Of a DNA stretch of 35,165 bases, positions 24,396 through 31,903 are shown piece by piece; position 1 is the stretch's first letter; the number at the start of each line of letters is the position of its first letter. The stretch covers positions 1-35,165 of the forward strand of contig JAZADN010000097.1 in assembly GCA_036123585.1 (NCBI GenBank). Reading direction: 5' to 3'. The stretch is from UBA9410 sp036123585. Its GTDB lineage: Bacteria; Actinomycetota; Acidimicrobiia; Acidimicrobiales; MedAcidi-G1. The notes under the pieces were generated by a model, which did not search any database, was not told where the DNA came from, and was given only the letters and a program-made list of their open reading frames with translations. Position numbers and translations under genes: made by a program.

Positions 24396-25862
24396 ATGCC
24401 GGAGCCGACCACTCTTCCCGGGCGTGGCAGTGACCACGCCCCGAACCTCGGACTCGGTGCCCGGATCGCCGTACTGTTCGCAGTGGGAGGCCTTCTGGTT
24501 TCGGTAGGCATCGCCAGCGCCACGCTGGCCCTCACTCGCCGGCAATTGGTCGAGGCCCGCGAGGAGACCGCTGCCGCCGTGGCGGTGAGCAATGCCACGC
24601 GGCTGAGTAACCAGCTCACCCCGGAGTCCACCATCGAAGACCTCCCCACGGTGGCCGACTCGCTGACCAAGGTGGAGGGCGGCCAACGCATAATCCGACT
24701 CGGCGACGACTGGCTACCTGCTCCTGAACTGGACAACGACGACCTGCCCCTGGACCTGTTGGACCGCATGGGCAAGCGGCTAGGTGGCCAGCTAGTGACC
24801 GAGGTCAGGGGCGAGCCCCATGTCGTGGTCGGAATTCCGCTATCGGCCTTCGACGCCGACTACTACGCGGTGGTCGACCTATCGGGAATCACCCAGACGC
24901 TGGACAACCTTCGATTGGTCCTGCTTGGCGCCGGCGCGGCTACCACCGTGCTGGCAGCCCTGCTGGGTGCGTGGGCCAGCCGCCGCACCCTGAGGCCGCT
25001 CCGACGGGTCCGCGGAGCGGCGGAAGCCATCGCCGGCGGCCGACTCGACACCCGCCTCGGTCCGCAGGCCGACCCGGACCTAGACCGGCTATCCGACTCG
25101 TTCAACGAGATGGCACGCGCCCTAGAGGCGCGTATCCATCGCGACGCCCGGTTCGCCTCCGACGTCAGCCACGAGCTCCGGAGCCCCCTGACCACCCTGA
25201 TGGCGGGAGTCGGGGTGCTTGAAGCCCGCCGCGACGAACTCTCCGAGCGGTCCCGCACCGCGCTCGACCTCCTCGTCCAGGACCTGGAGCGGTTCAACCG
25301 TCTGATAAACGAACTGCTGGAAATCTCCGGCTACGACGCTGGCGTAGCCGATCTGGACCTTACCGAGGTGAACGTGGCGCAGTTCCTCGAAGCCACGCTG
25401 GCCGGAATGGACGGCATCCTGCTAGAACTCCCTGACGACTCCCGCGACTTCGTCATCGAGGCCGACAAGCGACGTCTAGCCAGGGTGATGGCCAATCTCC
25501 TGGACAACGCCCGGCGTTACGGCGGAGGGGCCACCCGGGTGGCGGTGGCACGCGAGCCGACGACTGGGGACCCACCGACAGGTGGCGAGGAACTGGTCAT
25601 CGCCGTAGAGGACGATGGCCCAGGGGTACCGGACGGCGAGCGCGCTGCCATCTTCGACCGGTTCTCCCGCGGATCGGCCGGAGGGCGGCGAGGTAGCGAC
25701 GACGGTACCGGCCTAGGCCTCAGCCTCGTAGTCGAGGACCTCCGCCTGCACGGTGGGCGAGCCGGTGTCGAGGACCGTCCCGACGGTCGACCCGGCGCCC
25801 GCTTCACCCTCCGCCTCCCTCTTCCCTACCTCGACGACACGATGGAGGGCAGGGAGCAATGA
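24396..25862 (+). CDS. Sensor histidine kinase (MtrB-like)
   Basis: 488 residues. Two membrane helices (about 22-47 and 173-195) flank an extracytoplasmic sensor of about 125 residues. A HAMP domain (196-248) leads to the H box VSHELRSPLTTL with His 259. The ATP domain has NLLDNARRYGG, EDDGPGVPDGE, FDRFSRG and GTGLGLSLV. It probably autophosphorylates and passes phosphate to the preceding regulator. The sensor loop is shorter than that of mycobacterial MtrB as I recall it. The gene starts 22 bases after the regulator and overlaps the lipoprotein gene (ATGA). Confidence 0.92.
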   Translation: MPEPTTLPGRGSDHAPNLGLGARIAVLFAVGGLLVSVGIASATLALTRRQLVEAREETAAAVAVSNATRLSNQLTPESTIEDLPTVADSLTKVEGGQRIIRLGDDWLPAPELDNDDLPLDLLDRMGKRLGGQLVTEVRGEPHVVVGIPLSAFDADYYAVVDLSGITQTLDNLRLVLLGAGAATTVLAALLGAWASRRTLRPLRRVRGAAEAIAGGRLDTRLGPQADPDLDRLSDSFNEMARALEARIHRDARFASDVSHELRSPLTTLMAGVGVLEARRDELSERSRTALDLLVQDLERFNRLINELLEISGYDAGVADLDLTEVNVAQFLEATLAGMDGILLELPDDSRDFVIEADKRRLARVMANLLDNARRYGGGATRVAVAREPTTGDPPTGGEELVIAVEDDGPGVPDGERAAIFDRFSRGSAGGRRGSDDGTGLGLSLVVEDLRLHGGRAGVEDRPDGRPGARFTLRLPLPYLDDTMEGREQ

Positions 25863-26524
25863 ACCGCCCGTATCCGATTTCTCGGCGACTCCGGACCATC
25901 GCCGCAATGGCCCTCCTTGGGATCGTCTCCTCGTGTGGTATCCCGCTGGACGACGAACCCCGGGACCTCGCCATCGATCTTCCTGACGCCCTCCTGCCAG
26001 CGGCCTCCACCACCACTGAGCAGTCGGCGCCACCGGCCGTCGACGCCGAGGTCGTCCAGATCTATCTGGCCCGAGCCGGTGAGGACGACCGCATCGTCCT
26101 GCACCCCGTTGACCGGGAGATCCAGAGCGACGGCTCCATCAACGTGATCATGGCCGAGGTTTTTGCCGGGCCCAGTCCAGACGAGCAGGAGGCTGAACTC
26201 GTGTCGCCGTTCGCCGAGGGCAGCAAGGTGGTGGGTACGGTGCTCCAGGCCGGCCTGCTGGAGATCCACCTCGACTCGCTGGACGGCTTCCCGCAAGATG
26301 ACAGCACTGGCAACCGACTGGCCTTCGCCATGCTGGTCTGCACCGCCGTCGAATTGGTGGTCGGTGCCGAAATCGACCAGGTGGCCATCCTCCTGGAGGG
26401 CGAGGAGGGCCTCGAGCCCATCAACGCCCCGGTCAGCGACGGCGAGCCTCCGGTGGACGGGTCACCCGTCACCTGCGAGAACTACACCAGCTTCCGCGCC
26501 ACTTCGGCAGAACTGGAGTCCTGA
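25859..26524 (+). CDS. GerMN-domain lipoprotein, minimal LpqB-like
   Basis: 221 residues. A basic start and hydrophobic signal end in the lipobox IVSSC (Cys near residue 26), so it is a predicted membrane-anchored lipoprotein. After an acidic Ser/Thr/Pro linker, residues about 62-190 fit a GerMN (sporulation/germination) domain: VQIYLAR, AEVFAGPSPDEQ, GSKVVGTVLQAGLLEIHL and a C-terminal VAILLEGE. Mycobacterial LpqB has GerMN parts plus a beta-propeller and modulates MtrB. Here only the GerMN-like part is present. Its ATG overlaps the kinase stop, so a role as the kinase's outer partner is a fair inference. Confidence 0.75.
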   Translation: MNRPYPISRRLRTIAAMALLGIVSSCGIPLDDEPRDLAIDLPDALLPAASTTTEQSAPPAVDAEVVQIYLARAGEDDRIVLHPVDREIQSDGSINVIMAEVFAGPSPDEQEAELVSPFAEGSKVVGTVLQAGLLEIHLDSLDGFPQDDSTGNRLAFAMLVCTAVELVVGAEIDQVAILLEGEEGLEPINAPVSDGEPPVDGSPVTCENYTSFRATSAELES

Positions 26525-26527
26525 GGT

Positions 26528-26575
26528 ACCGGCTCCGGTCGGACGGCATTCGTTGATGGTCGCCTGAGAGCCGGT
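26528..26575. terminator. Inverted repeat between convergent operons, weak terminator candidate
   Basis: ACCGGCTC (26528-26535) and GAGCCGGT (26568-26575) form an 8-bp stem around 32 bases in the 55-base gap between the lipoprotein and the SRPBCC gene. No T-run follows on either strand. A bidirectional stop is expected here by layout, but the structure itself is weak. Confidence 0.3.
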
Positions 26576-26579
26576 TGGG

Positions 26580-27038
26580 CTAGCCGGTGGTGGCGCCGAC
26601 CTCGATGCGAGCCTTGAGGTCGTCGATGGCCGCATGTACCACCTTCGCCTCGAGGCGCCGACGCACGAAGCCTGGCAGCCGGATTAGCAGGTCCACGTCG
26701 AGGTCGTAGACGACCTGGGTGGCGGCCGGATCCCCCTCGATAGGCAGGAACTCGTACTCGCCGCTCATCCGCTCCAGCAAGTCACCTTCGATCAGCCGCC
26801 ACGAGATGCGTAGTGGATTGGAGCCGTAGCTGTATCGCAGCGTGTAGCTGGTACTGCGTCCCATTGCTGCAGCGCGAAAGGCAACGTCGCCGGGACGCCC
26901 CTGATCGTCGCGGACCAGCACTGTGGCCTCCTTGATGTCCGGCGCCCACTCCGGCAGGCGTTCGACGTCAAGCACCGTCTCGTAGCACTGCTCGGGCGTC
27001 GCCCGCACGATGGCCCGTTGGCTGGCGTGGTCGGTCAT
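26580..27038 (-). CDS. SRPBCC family lipid/polyketide-binding protein
   Basis: 152 residues. The START-like fold is shown by ATPEQCYETVLDVERLPEWAPDIKEATVL near the N-terminus and a C-terminal helix with RRRLEAKVVHAAIDDLKARIE. The family binds hydrophobic ligands in a deep cavity. A homolog of similar length (TB16.3, Rv2185c as I recall) lies near pimB in Mycobacterium tuberculosis, so the pairing looks conserved. The ATG at 27038 follows GAGGAGG by about 6 bases. The true ligand is unknown. Confidence 0.8.
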   Translation of the reverse strand: MTDHASQRAIVRATPEQCYETVLDVERLPEWAPDIKEATVLVRDDQGRPGDVAFRAAAMGRSTSYTLRYSYGSNPLRISWRLIEGDLLERMSGEYEFLPIEGDPAATQVVYDLDVDLLIRLPGFVRRRLEAKVVHAAIDDLKARIEVGATTG

Positions 27039-27061
27039 GGTCCGCCTCCTCGGGGCCGACA

Positions 27062-27511
27062 CTACCGGTCTTCGAACCGGCCGTGGTGCGCTCCCCAGAG
27101 GCCTGCCAGACCTAGCCCGTAGACGGGGACGAGCACCGAGGCGGCGACCGCCGTGTAGGGCGCGACCGAGGCGGCAGCCACACCGACCAGCGTCTGGAGG
27201 GCCAGTAGGCCCATCAACCTTCGGCGGATCGACGGCGGGGCGCAGCCGACGAGGAAGTAGAGCCCTCCGATGCCGATGGCCGCGGACCGGCTGCGTTCCA
27301 ACGCCACTGCGAAGGCCCACAGGAAGGCCACGCACCCTAGGACGAACAGGCAGAGGTCGACGGCCACCGCGGCCGCTCGCGGCGCCCCGGCGTCGACCAC
27401 GGCCCCCGCGCAGGCGACCACGAAGACGGCCGTCCCGGCCCCTGAGGCGCGAACGATGGCCGGGCCCGCCGGGCCACCCTCGGGCACCCCGGTCCGGTCT
27501 GAGCCGGGCAC
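27062..27511 (-). CDS. Predicted four-helix membrane protein
   Basis: 149 residues from the GTG at 27511. Four hydrophobic segments fall at about 24-42, 46-67, 72-90 and 103-133, with small residues throughout. No catalytic motif is visible and I do not recognise a named family. It begins 4 bases after the glycosyltransferase stop and ends 23 bases before the SRPBCC gene, so the three are probably one operon. A later GTG at 27487 is an alternative start. No good ribosome site is seen, and translation may be coupled to the gene before it. Confidence 0.6.
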   Translation of the reverse strand: MPGSDRTGVPEGGPAGPAIVRASGAGTAVFVVACAGAVVDAGAPRAAAVAVDLCLFVLGCVAFLWAFAVALERSRSAAIGIGGLYFLVGCAPPSIRRRLMGLLALQTLVGVAAASVAPYTAVAASVLVPVYGLGLAGLWGAHHGRFEDR

Positions 27512-27515
27512 GGGA

Positions 27516-28649
27516 TCAGACGCCGAGTTCAACACCGTCGATTCCGTCGCGCAGTCGAGCGGCCAGCACGTCGTAGGAGAACTCGACCTCAGCGCGTCGG
27601 CGGGCCTCACGACCCATCGTCGTCCGGCGGCCGTCGTCTGCCAATAGTGCTGCCAAGGCGTCGGCCGCCATCGCCGGAGCATCGGGACGTCGGACTACCA
27701 CGCCCGTCTTTCCGTCGGCCACCGCCTCGGCGGACCCCCCACTGTCGCCGGCCACCGAGGGCACTCCGGCCGCTGCGGCCTCGACGAACACGATGCCGAA
27801 CCCCTCTTGCTCCAGGCCACCCCACCGGTGGCGGCAGAGCATGGAGAACACATCGCCGGCCCCGTAGAGACCGGGGAGGAGTTCGTCGGGGACCCGACCG
27901 AGAAGGCGCACAGGCGCACCGGTGGAGGCCACGAGGCCCTCCAAGCGGGACCGGTCCCGCCCCGAGCCGGCGATGGCCACCATGGCTTCGGGCATCACCT
28001 TCCGCAGTCGGACGGCGGCCCGGATCAGTGTGTCCATGCCCTTGCGGGGCACCAGGCGACTGACCGACACCACGAGCGGTGCATCCACTGGCAGGCTCAA
28101 CTCGCGACGGACCGAGGCACGTTCGGCGTCGTCCAGAGGTCGGAACCGTCTGATGTCGACGCCGGGTGGGATAACCACCGTCGGCAGGGAGCAGCCCGCA
28201 GCCCGCTGGGCCTCGGCCGCTGGATACCGGCCGGCGCAAACAACTAGCGAGGCGTTACGCAGGACCCGCCGGAGCAACGACCGCGTGCCGGGGAGGCGAC
28301 CAGGCACGGTCACCTCGGCCCCATGAAGCACCACGGCGTAGGGACGGTCTGACCGAGGGGCAGCCAAGCCCACCGGGAGGGCTGGGTCCCAGACCACGCG
28401 GTCGGCGTCATGGTCGTGGGCCAGTCGGTCGACCCGGCGAGCCAACGACCGGGTCGGCAAAAGCCACGGCTCGCGGCTCCGGGTGACGGCGTAGTCCTGC
28501 TCGGCGTCGAAGCGGCCGGCGTCGCGGTGGGGCGTGGTGTGGACGGCCACGGCATCGGCGGGCAGGCGACGCCACAGCTCCCACAGGTAGGACTGGATGC
28601 CGCCGACCTTCGGAGGGAAGTCATTGGTGACCAGGAGGTGGCGCCTCAC
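27516..28649 (-). CDS. GT4 glycosyltransferase, PimB'-like mannosyltransferase
   Basis: 377 residues. The GT-B fold starts with LLVTNDFPPKVGGIQSYLWEL, the opening known for PimB'-type enzymes. VIPPGVDIRRFRP, SRLVPRKGMDTLI and EGFGIVFVEAAAAGVPSVAG follow, the last holding the ExxxxxxxE donor site. PimB' adds the second mannose from GDP-mannose to phosphatidylinositol mannoside at the inner membrane face. The neighbours (SRPBCC, exonuclease fusion, trpD) also surround pimB in mycobacteria as I recall, which supports the call. Another lipid-linked mannosyl or glucosyl transfer is possible. The GTG overlaps the queG stop (GTGA). Confidence 0.72.
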   Translation of the reverse strand: MRRHLLVTNDFPPKVGGIQSYLWELWRRLPADAVAVHTTPHRDAGRFDAEQDYAVTRSREPWLLPTRSLARRVDRLAHDHDADRVVWDPALPVGLAAPRSDRPYAVVLHGAEVTVPGRLPGTRSLLRRVLRNASLVVCAGRYPAAEAQRAAGCSLPTVVIPPGVDIRRFRPLDDAERASVRRELSLPVDAPLVVSVSRLVPRKGMDTLIRAAVRLRKVMPEAMVAIAGSGRDRSRLEGLVASTGAPVRLLGRVPDELLPGLYGAGDVFSMLCRHRWGGLEQEGFGIVFVEAAAAGVPSVAGDSGGSAEAVADGKTGVVVRRPDAPAMAADALAALLADDGRRTTMGREARRRAEVEFSYDVLAARLRDGIDGVELGV

Positions 28650-29806
28650 GCTCCCACCCTGCCGTCAGACCACCGCAGTTCCTCGGCCACTTCAGGATCC
28701 CCTCCCGGTTCCCGGTCAGGATGGTCGGCCAAGAGGTCGGTCCGCCCCAGGCGGGCAGCGGCCCAGACGGCGTGGGCCCGCACCAGCGGGTCGGCGTGAG
28801 CGAGGTGGCCGACCAGCGCTCCGAGGGTGGCCGGATCGTCGACGCACCCGGTGTTCCCCAGAGCGACCAGGGCGTTACGGCGTAGGTACCGGGGGTCGCG
28901 TTCGGCCACGTACCACCGCCCGAACCGTTCCATCACCTCGTCGTCAGTGGCGTCGAGGACGGAGAGCGCTTCGACGTCGGCCGCCGGGTCTTCAGCACCG
29001 TCCCCGGCCCGTTCCGGACGACCTACCGGACAGACCTCCTGACAGTCATCGCAGCCGTAGAGCCTTCCGCCTAGGACCTCGCGAAACTCCCGTGGGATGG
29101 GGCCCGGTGCCTGAACCAGCCAGGCCAGGCACCGGCGGGCGTCGATCACGCCACCGTCGAGTATGGCCCCGGTTGGACAGAGCTCCAGGCAGCGTCGGCA
29201 GGTTCCGCACCCGTCGGGCACCGGCTTCGACGCCGGGAGCGGCGCATCGGTGACCACCGAACCCAAGACGAACCAGCTTCCCCGGCCGGGTACCAGCACG
29301 TTGGCATTGCGGCCCCACCAGCCGATCCCGGCCCGCACGGCGGCGGCCCGGTCGACGAGGGCGTTGTCGTCGGCCACAACCCTGGCCGTCCAGCCATCGG
29401 CCCGTAACCGGACGGCCACCGCCTCCAGGCCGCTGCGCAGCGCGGCGTAATGGTCGTGGCGGGCGTAGGCGGCGATCCGCATCCGGCCTTTCGCCACCTC
29501 AGCCAGCCGGGCAGCCGGCGTACGTAGCGCCCCTACAACCAATGACCGTGCGTCGGGAACGATTCGCCGGGGGTCGGTCGACCGAGCCGGGTTGCGGAAG
29601 GTGAACTGCATGTCGCCGTGTAGGCCGAGATCGCGCCGACGCTCGATCTCGGCTCGAACGTCATCGAACGGCTCGGCACCCGCCACCCCGATGGCATCAA
29701 GGCCCGCCCGGCCGCCGAGGTCAGCCAGTTCCTCTGCCAGTCGGGCGAACGGATCGGTCTGATCGGCCTCTGCGGTGGGCGGCAGCACTCGGCCAGCCTC
29801 GCGCAC
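28646..29806 (-). CDS. queG: Epoxyqueuosine reductase QueG
   Basis: 386 residues. The cobalamin-binding part includes KGRMRIAAYARHDHY and DNALVDRAAAVRAGIGWWGRNANVL (about 147-171). Two [4Fe-4S] motifs follow: CGTCRRCLELCP (200-211) and CDDCQEVCP (252-260). A HEAT-like tail (LRRNALVALGN, VRAHAVWAAARLG) is typical. QueG reduces epoxyqueuosine in tRNA to queuosine, the last step of the pathway. The usual VDxxPxLER phrase is altered to DDNALVDR, keeping the presumed catalytic Asp. The GTG at 29806 lacks a clear ribosome site. No other queuosine gene is in the window. Confidence 0.9.
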   Translation of the reverse strand: MREAGRVLPPTAEADQTDPFARLAEELADLGGRAGLDAIGVAGAEPFDDVRAEIERRRDLGLHGDMQFTFRNPARSTDPRRIVPDARSLVVGALRTPAARLAEVAKGRMRIAAYARHDHYAALRSGLEAVAVRLRADGWTARVVADDNALVDRAAAVRAGIGWWGRNANVLVPGRGSWFVLGSVVTDAPLPASKPVPDGCGTCRRCLELCPTGAILDGGVIDARRCLAWLVQAPGPIPREFREVLGGRLYGCDDCQEVCPVGRPERAGDGAEDPAADVEALSVLDATDDEVMERFGRWYVAERDPRYLRRNALVALGNTGCVDDPATLGALVGHLAHADPLVRAHAVWAAARLGRTDLLADHPDREPGGDPEVAEELRWSDGRVGA

Positions 29807-29842
29807 CCAGTCACCGGTCGACCCGCCTAAGCAGCCGGCTGG

Positions 29843-30085
29843 TCAGCGGCTGGCGTCGTCGATGGTGTGGCGCAGAGGCGGGATCAGGCCCGAGTCCCCG
29901 ATTACTCGAAGGGCTCGGAACTCTTCCAGTTCGACCAACACTGCATCTCCGGGCTGACGACCGCAAAGGAAGGTGACCATGCAGTCGTCGCAGGTCACCG
30001 TGTTGCGCTGCGAGCATTCGTCGCAGTCGATCTCAATGGTCCCCCCTCCGCCGTTCCCGCTTGTGTTTTCTCGTATCGCATCCAT
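29843..30085 (-). CDS. Small cysteine-rich, probably zinc-binding protein
   Basis: 80 residues. Cys 21, 24, 32 and 35 form a CxxC-x7-CxxC ribbon (CDEC...CDDC), with a fifth Cys at 41. The C-terminal half (about 45-80) is a plain acidic stretch ending TIDDASR. I do not recognise a named family. It lies 36 bases before queG in the same direction, so the two may be cotranscribed. No ribosome site precedes the ATG. CATGAT lies 7 bases upstream and could be a -10 box giving a leaderless mRNA. Its promoter region is shared with the LexA-box gene opposite. Confidence 0.65.
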   Translation of the reverse strand: MDAIRENTSGNGGGGTIEIDCDECSQRNTVTCDDCMVTFLCGRQPGDAVLVELEEFRALRVIGDSGLIPPLRHTIDDASR

Positions 30086-30144
30086 GGTCGACATCATGGT
30101 GAGGGGGTGTGACAGCCAACCGCCCAAGGAGCCACCTAGACGAC

Positions 30145-30173
30145 TTGACGAGCGAACATTTGTTCGATTCACT
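30145..30173 (+). promoter_or_regulatory. Predicted promoter of the exonuclease/GIY-YIG fusion gene
   Basis: TTGACG (30145-30150) and TTCACT (30168-30173) are 17 bases apart, the first a strong and the second a weak match. Transcription would start about 7 bases later, at the A of the ATG (30180), predicting a leaderless mRNA. This agrees with the lack of a well-spaced ribosome site. Confidence 0.5.
30153..30166. promoter_or_regulatory. LexA (SOS) box
   Basis: CGAACATTTGTTCG is a perfect match to the Gram-positive/actinobacterial LexA consensus CGAAC-N4-GTTCG, with complete symmetry in both half sites. It sits between the predicted -35 and -10 boxes and ends 13 bases before the ATG, so bound LexA would block transcription of the nuclease gene until DNA damage. 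It may also affect the divergent small Cys-rich gene. Confidence 0.85.
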
Positions 30174-30179
30174 GGAGAG

Positions 30180-31859
30180 ATGGGCCGCTCCAACGCTGCC
30201 GGGTCACTTCCCAGGCAGGCCAGCCTCGACGACCTGGGCCTCCCGTTGGCCGATGTCCCGTTCTGTGTGGTCGACCTGGAGACCACCGGCACCTCCATCG
30301 ACCGGTGCGCCATCACCGAGGTCGGCGCCGTCCGGCTCCGTGGCGGTACCTGTGAAGGCACCTTCCAGACCCTGGTCGATCCCGGCTGTGCCATTCCCCC
30401 AGCCATCACCGTCCTCACTGGGATCACGGAGTCCTTGGTCGTCGATGCCCCCCGCATCGAGGCCGTCCTGCCGTCGCTGCTCGAGTTCCTGGGTGACGCA
30501 GTAGTGGTCGGCCACAACGTCCGCTTCGACCTTGGCTTTTTGAACGCCGCCATGCGGGCAGACGACCGCCCCGTGCTGTCGAACCGCTCAATCGACACCT
30601 GCGCCCTGTCCCGCCGCCTCCTGCGCGATGAGGTCCCGAACCACAAGTTGGGCACGCTGGCCAACCACCTCCGCCTAGACCACCAGCCGTCCCATAGGGC
30701 CTTGGACGACGCTCTGGCCACCGGCGATCTCCTCCACCATCTATTGGAGCGGGCTGGATCGCTGGGGGTGACCGGCCTAGAGGATCTTCTGGTCTTGCCG
30801 AAGCTGGCCGGCCACGCCCAGGCGGCCAAGCTCCGCCTCACCGAGGACCTCCCCCGCCGGCCCGGCGTCTACCTGTTCCGCAGCCGCCGTGGCGAGGTGC
30901 TGTACGTGGGAAAGGCCACCGACCTTCGGGCCCGGGTCCGTAGTTACTTCTCGGCCGACAAGCGCCGGAAAATCCACCAACTGCTGCGGGAGACCGAGAG
31001 AATCGACCACCGGGAGTGCTACGACCCGCTCGAGGCCGCAGTAACCGAGATCCGGCTTATCCATGAACACGAGCCCCGCTTTAACCGGCGGGGCACGACG
31101 TGGCGGCAGTACGCCTACGTGAAGCTCTCCCTCGGCGAACGGTTTCCCCGCCTGTCGGCCGCCCGAGTGGTACGTGACGACGGGGCCCTTTATGTCGGCC
31201 CCGTGGCCTCGGTCTCGACGGCACGACGGATCATCGAAGCCGTAGAGACCGTTGTACCGCTCCGCCGCTGCACCGGCCGACCAGGTCGGACGCCGCGGAC
31301 CGGATCCTGTGTGCCAGCCCAGTTGGGAGTGGCCACGTGTCCGTGCACCGGCGATGTCTCCGAGGGCGACTATGCGGTCCTTGTCGAGCACGCTCGGCGC
31401 GGCCTGACCAGCGACCCCGCCTCCCTGCTACGCCCGCTCGCCGACCGCATGGCTCGACTAGCCGACGAGGAACGCTTCGAGGAGGCAACCGAGACCCGCG
31501 ACCGGGCGGCAGCCCTAGCCGACGCCGTCCGGCGTCACCGCCGCCTGACAGAGCTCCGTTCGTCGGGACGCCTCGTGGTCAACCATGCCAGCCGGACTAT
31601 CGCAGAGTTCCACCACGGCGCCCTCGTCGCGGTCCGGAGCCGGGAGGACGTCAATACCGGTCCGGCACTCCCCTTCTCCGTCGGGCCGACTCTCGGAGGG
31701 ATAACCGGGAAGGAGGAGGCCGATGAACTCCACTGCGTCACCTCCTGGCTGCATACCGAGGCCGACCGGCTGGTCGTCGAGCACTGTGACGGATTCCTCG
31801 CCGAGCCAGTGGACCGACCCCCGACCTTCACGACGGGGCGGTCCACTCGACAGCGCTGA
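30180..31859 (+). CDS. DEDDh exonuclease / GIY-YIG (UvrC-like) nuclease fusion
   Basis: 559 residues. An N-terminal DnaQ-like 3'-5' exonuclease carries DLETTG (32-37), GHNVRFDLGFL (111-121) and SHRALDDA (171-178). A GIY-YIG domain starts at about 228 (GVYLFRSRRGEVLYVGKATDLRARV), with the catalytic Glu near EIRLIHEHEPRFN. A four-Cys group (RRC...SC...CPC) resembles the UvrC iron-sulfur site, and a UVR helix pair (RLADEERFEEATETRDRAAAL) follows. Similar fusions (Rv2191 in M. tuberculosis, as I recall) lie by pimB and trpD. It probably incises and trims damaged DNA. In-frame ATGs at 30084 and 30096 exist, but they lie upstream of the promoter and LexA box. Confidence 0.9.
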   Translation: MGRSNAAGSLPRQASLDDLGLPLADVPFCVVDLETTGTSIDRCAITEVGAVRLRGGTCEGTFQTLVDPGCAIPPAITVLTGITESLVVDAPRIEAVLPSLLEFLGDAVVVGHNVRFDLGFLNAAMRADDRPVLSNRSIDTCALSRRLLRDEVPNHKLGTLANHLRLDHQPSHRALDDALATGDLLHHLLERAGSLGVTGLEDLLVLPKLAGHAQAAKLRLTEDLPRRPGVYLFRSRRGEVLYVGKATDLRARVRSYFSADKRRKIHQLLRETERIDHRECYDPLEAAVTEIRLIHEHEPRFNRRGTTWRQYAYVKLSLGERFPRLSAARVVRDDGALYVGPVASVSTARRIIEAVETVVPLRRCTGRPGRTPRTGSCVPAQLGVATCPCTGDVSEGDYAVLVEHARRGLTSDPASLLRPLADRMARLADEERFEEATETRDRAAALADAVRRHRRLTELRSSGRLVVNHASRTIAEFHHGALVAVRSREDVNTGPALPFSVGPTLGGITGKEEADELHCVTSWLHTEADRLVVEHCDGFLAEPVDRPPTFTTGRSTRQR

Positions 31860-31903
31860 ACGTCGGGCCCTTCGCTCGGGAGCGGCACGATTCGCTCACT
31901 ACC

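Noticed and set aside
29843..30841. 332-residue minus frame opposite the exonuclease gene
   Set aside because: Only the last 80 codons look like protein. The rest is Ser/Arg/Thr-rich antisense to the DEDDh domain, so I kept only the small Cys-rich gene.
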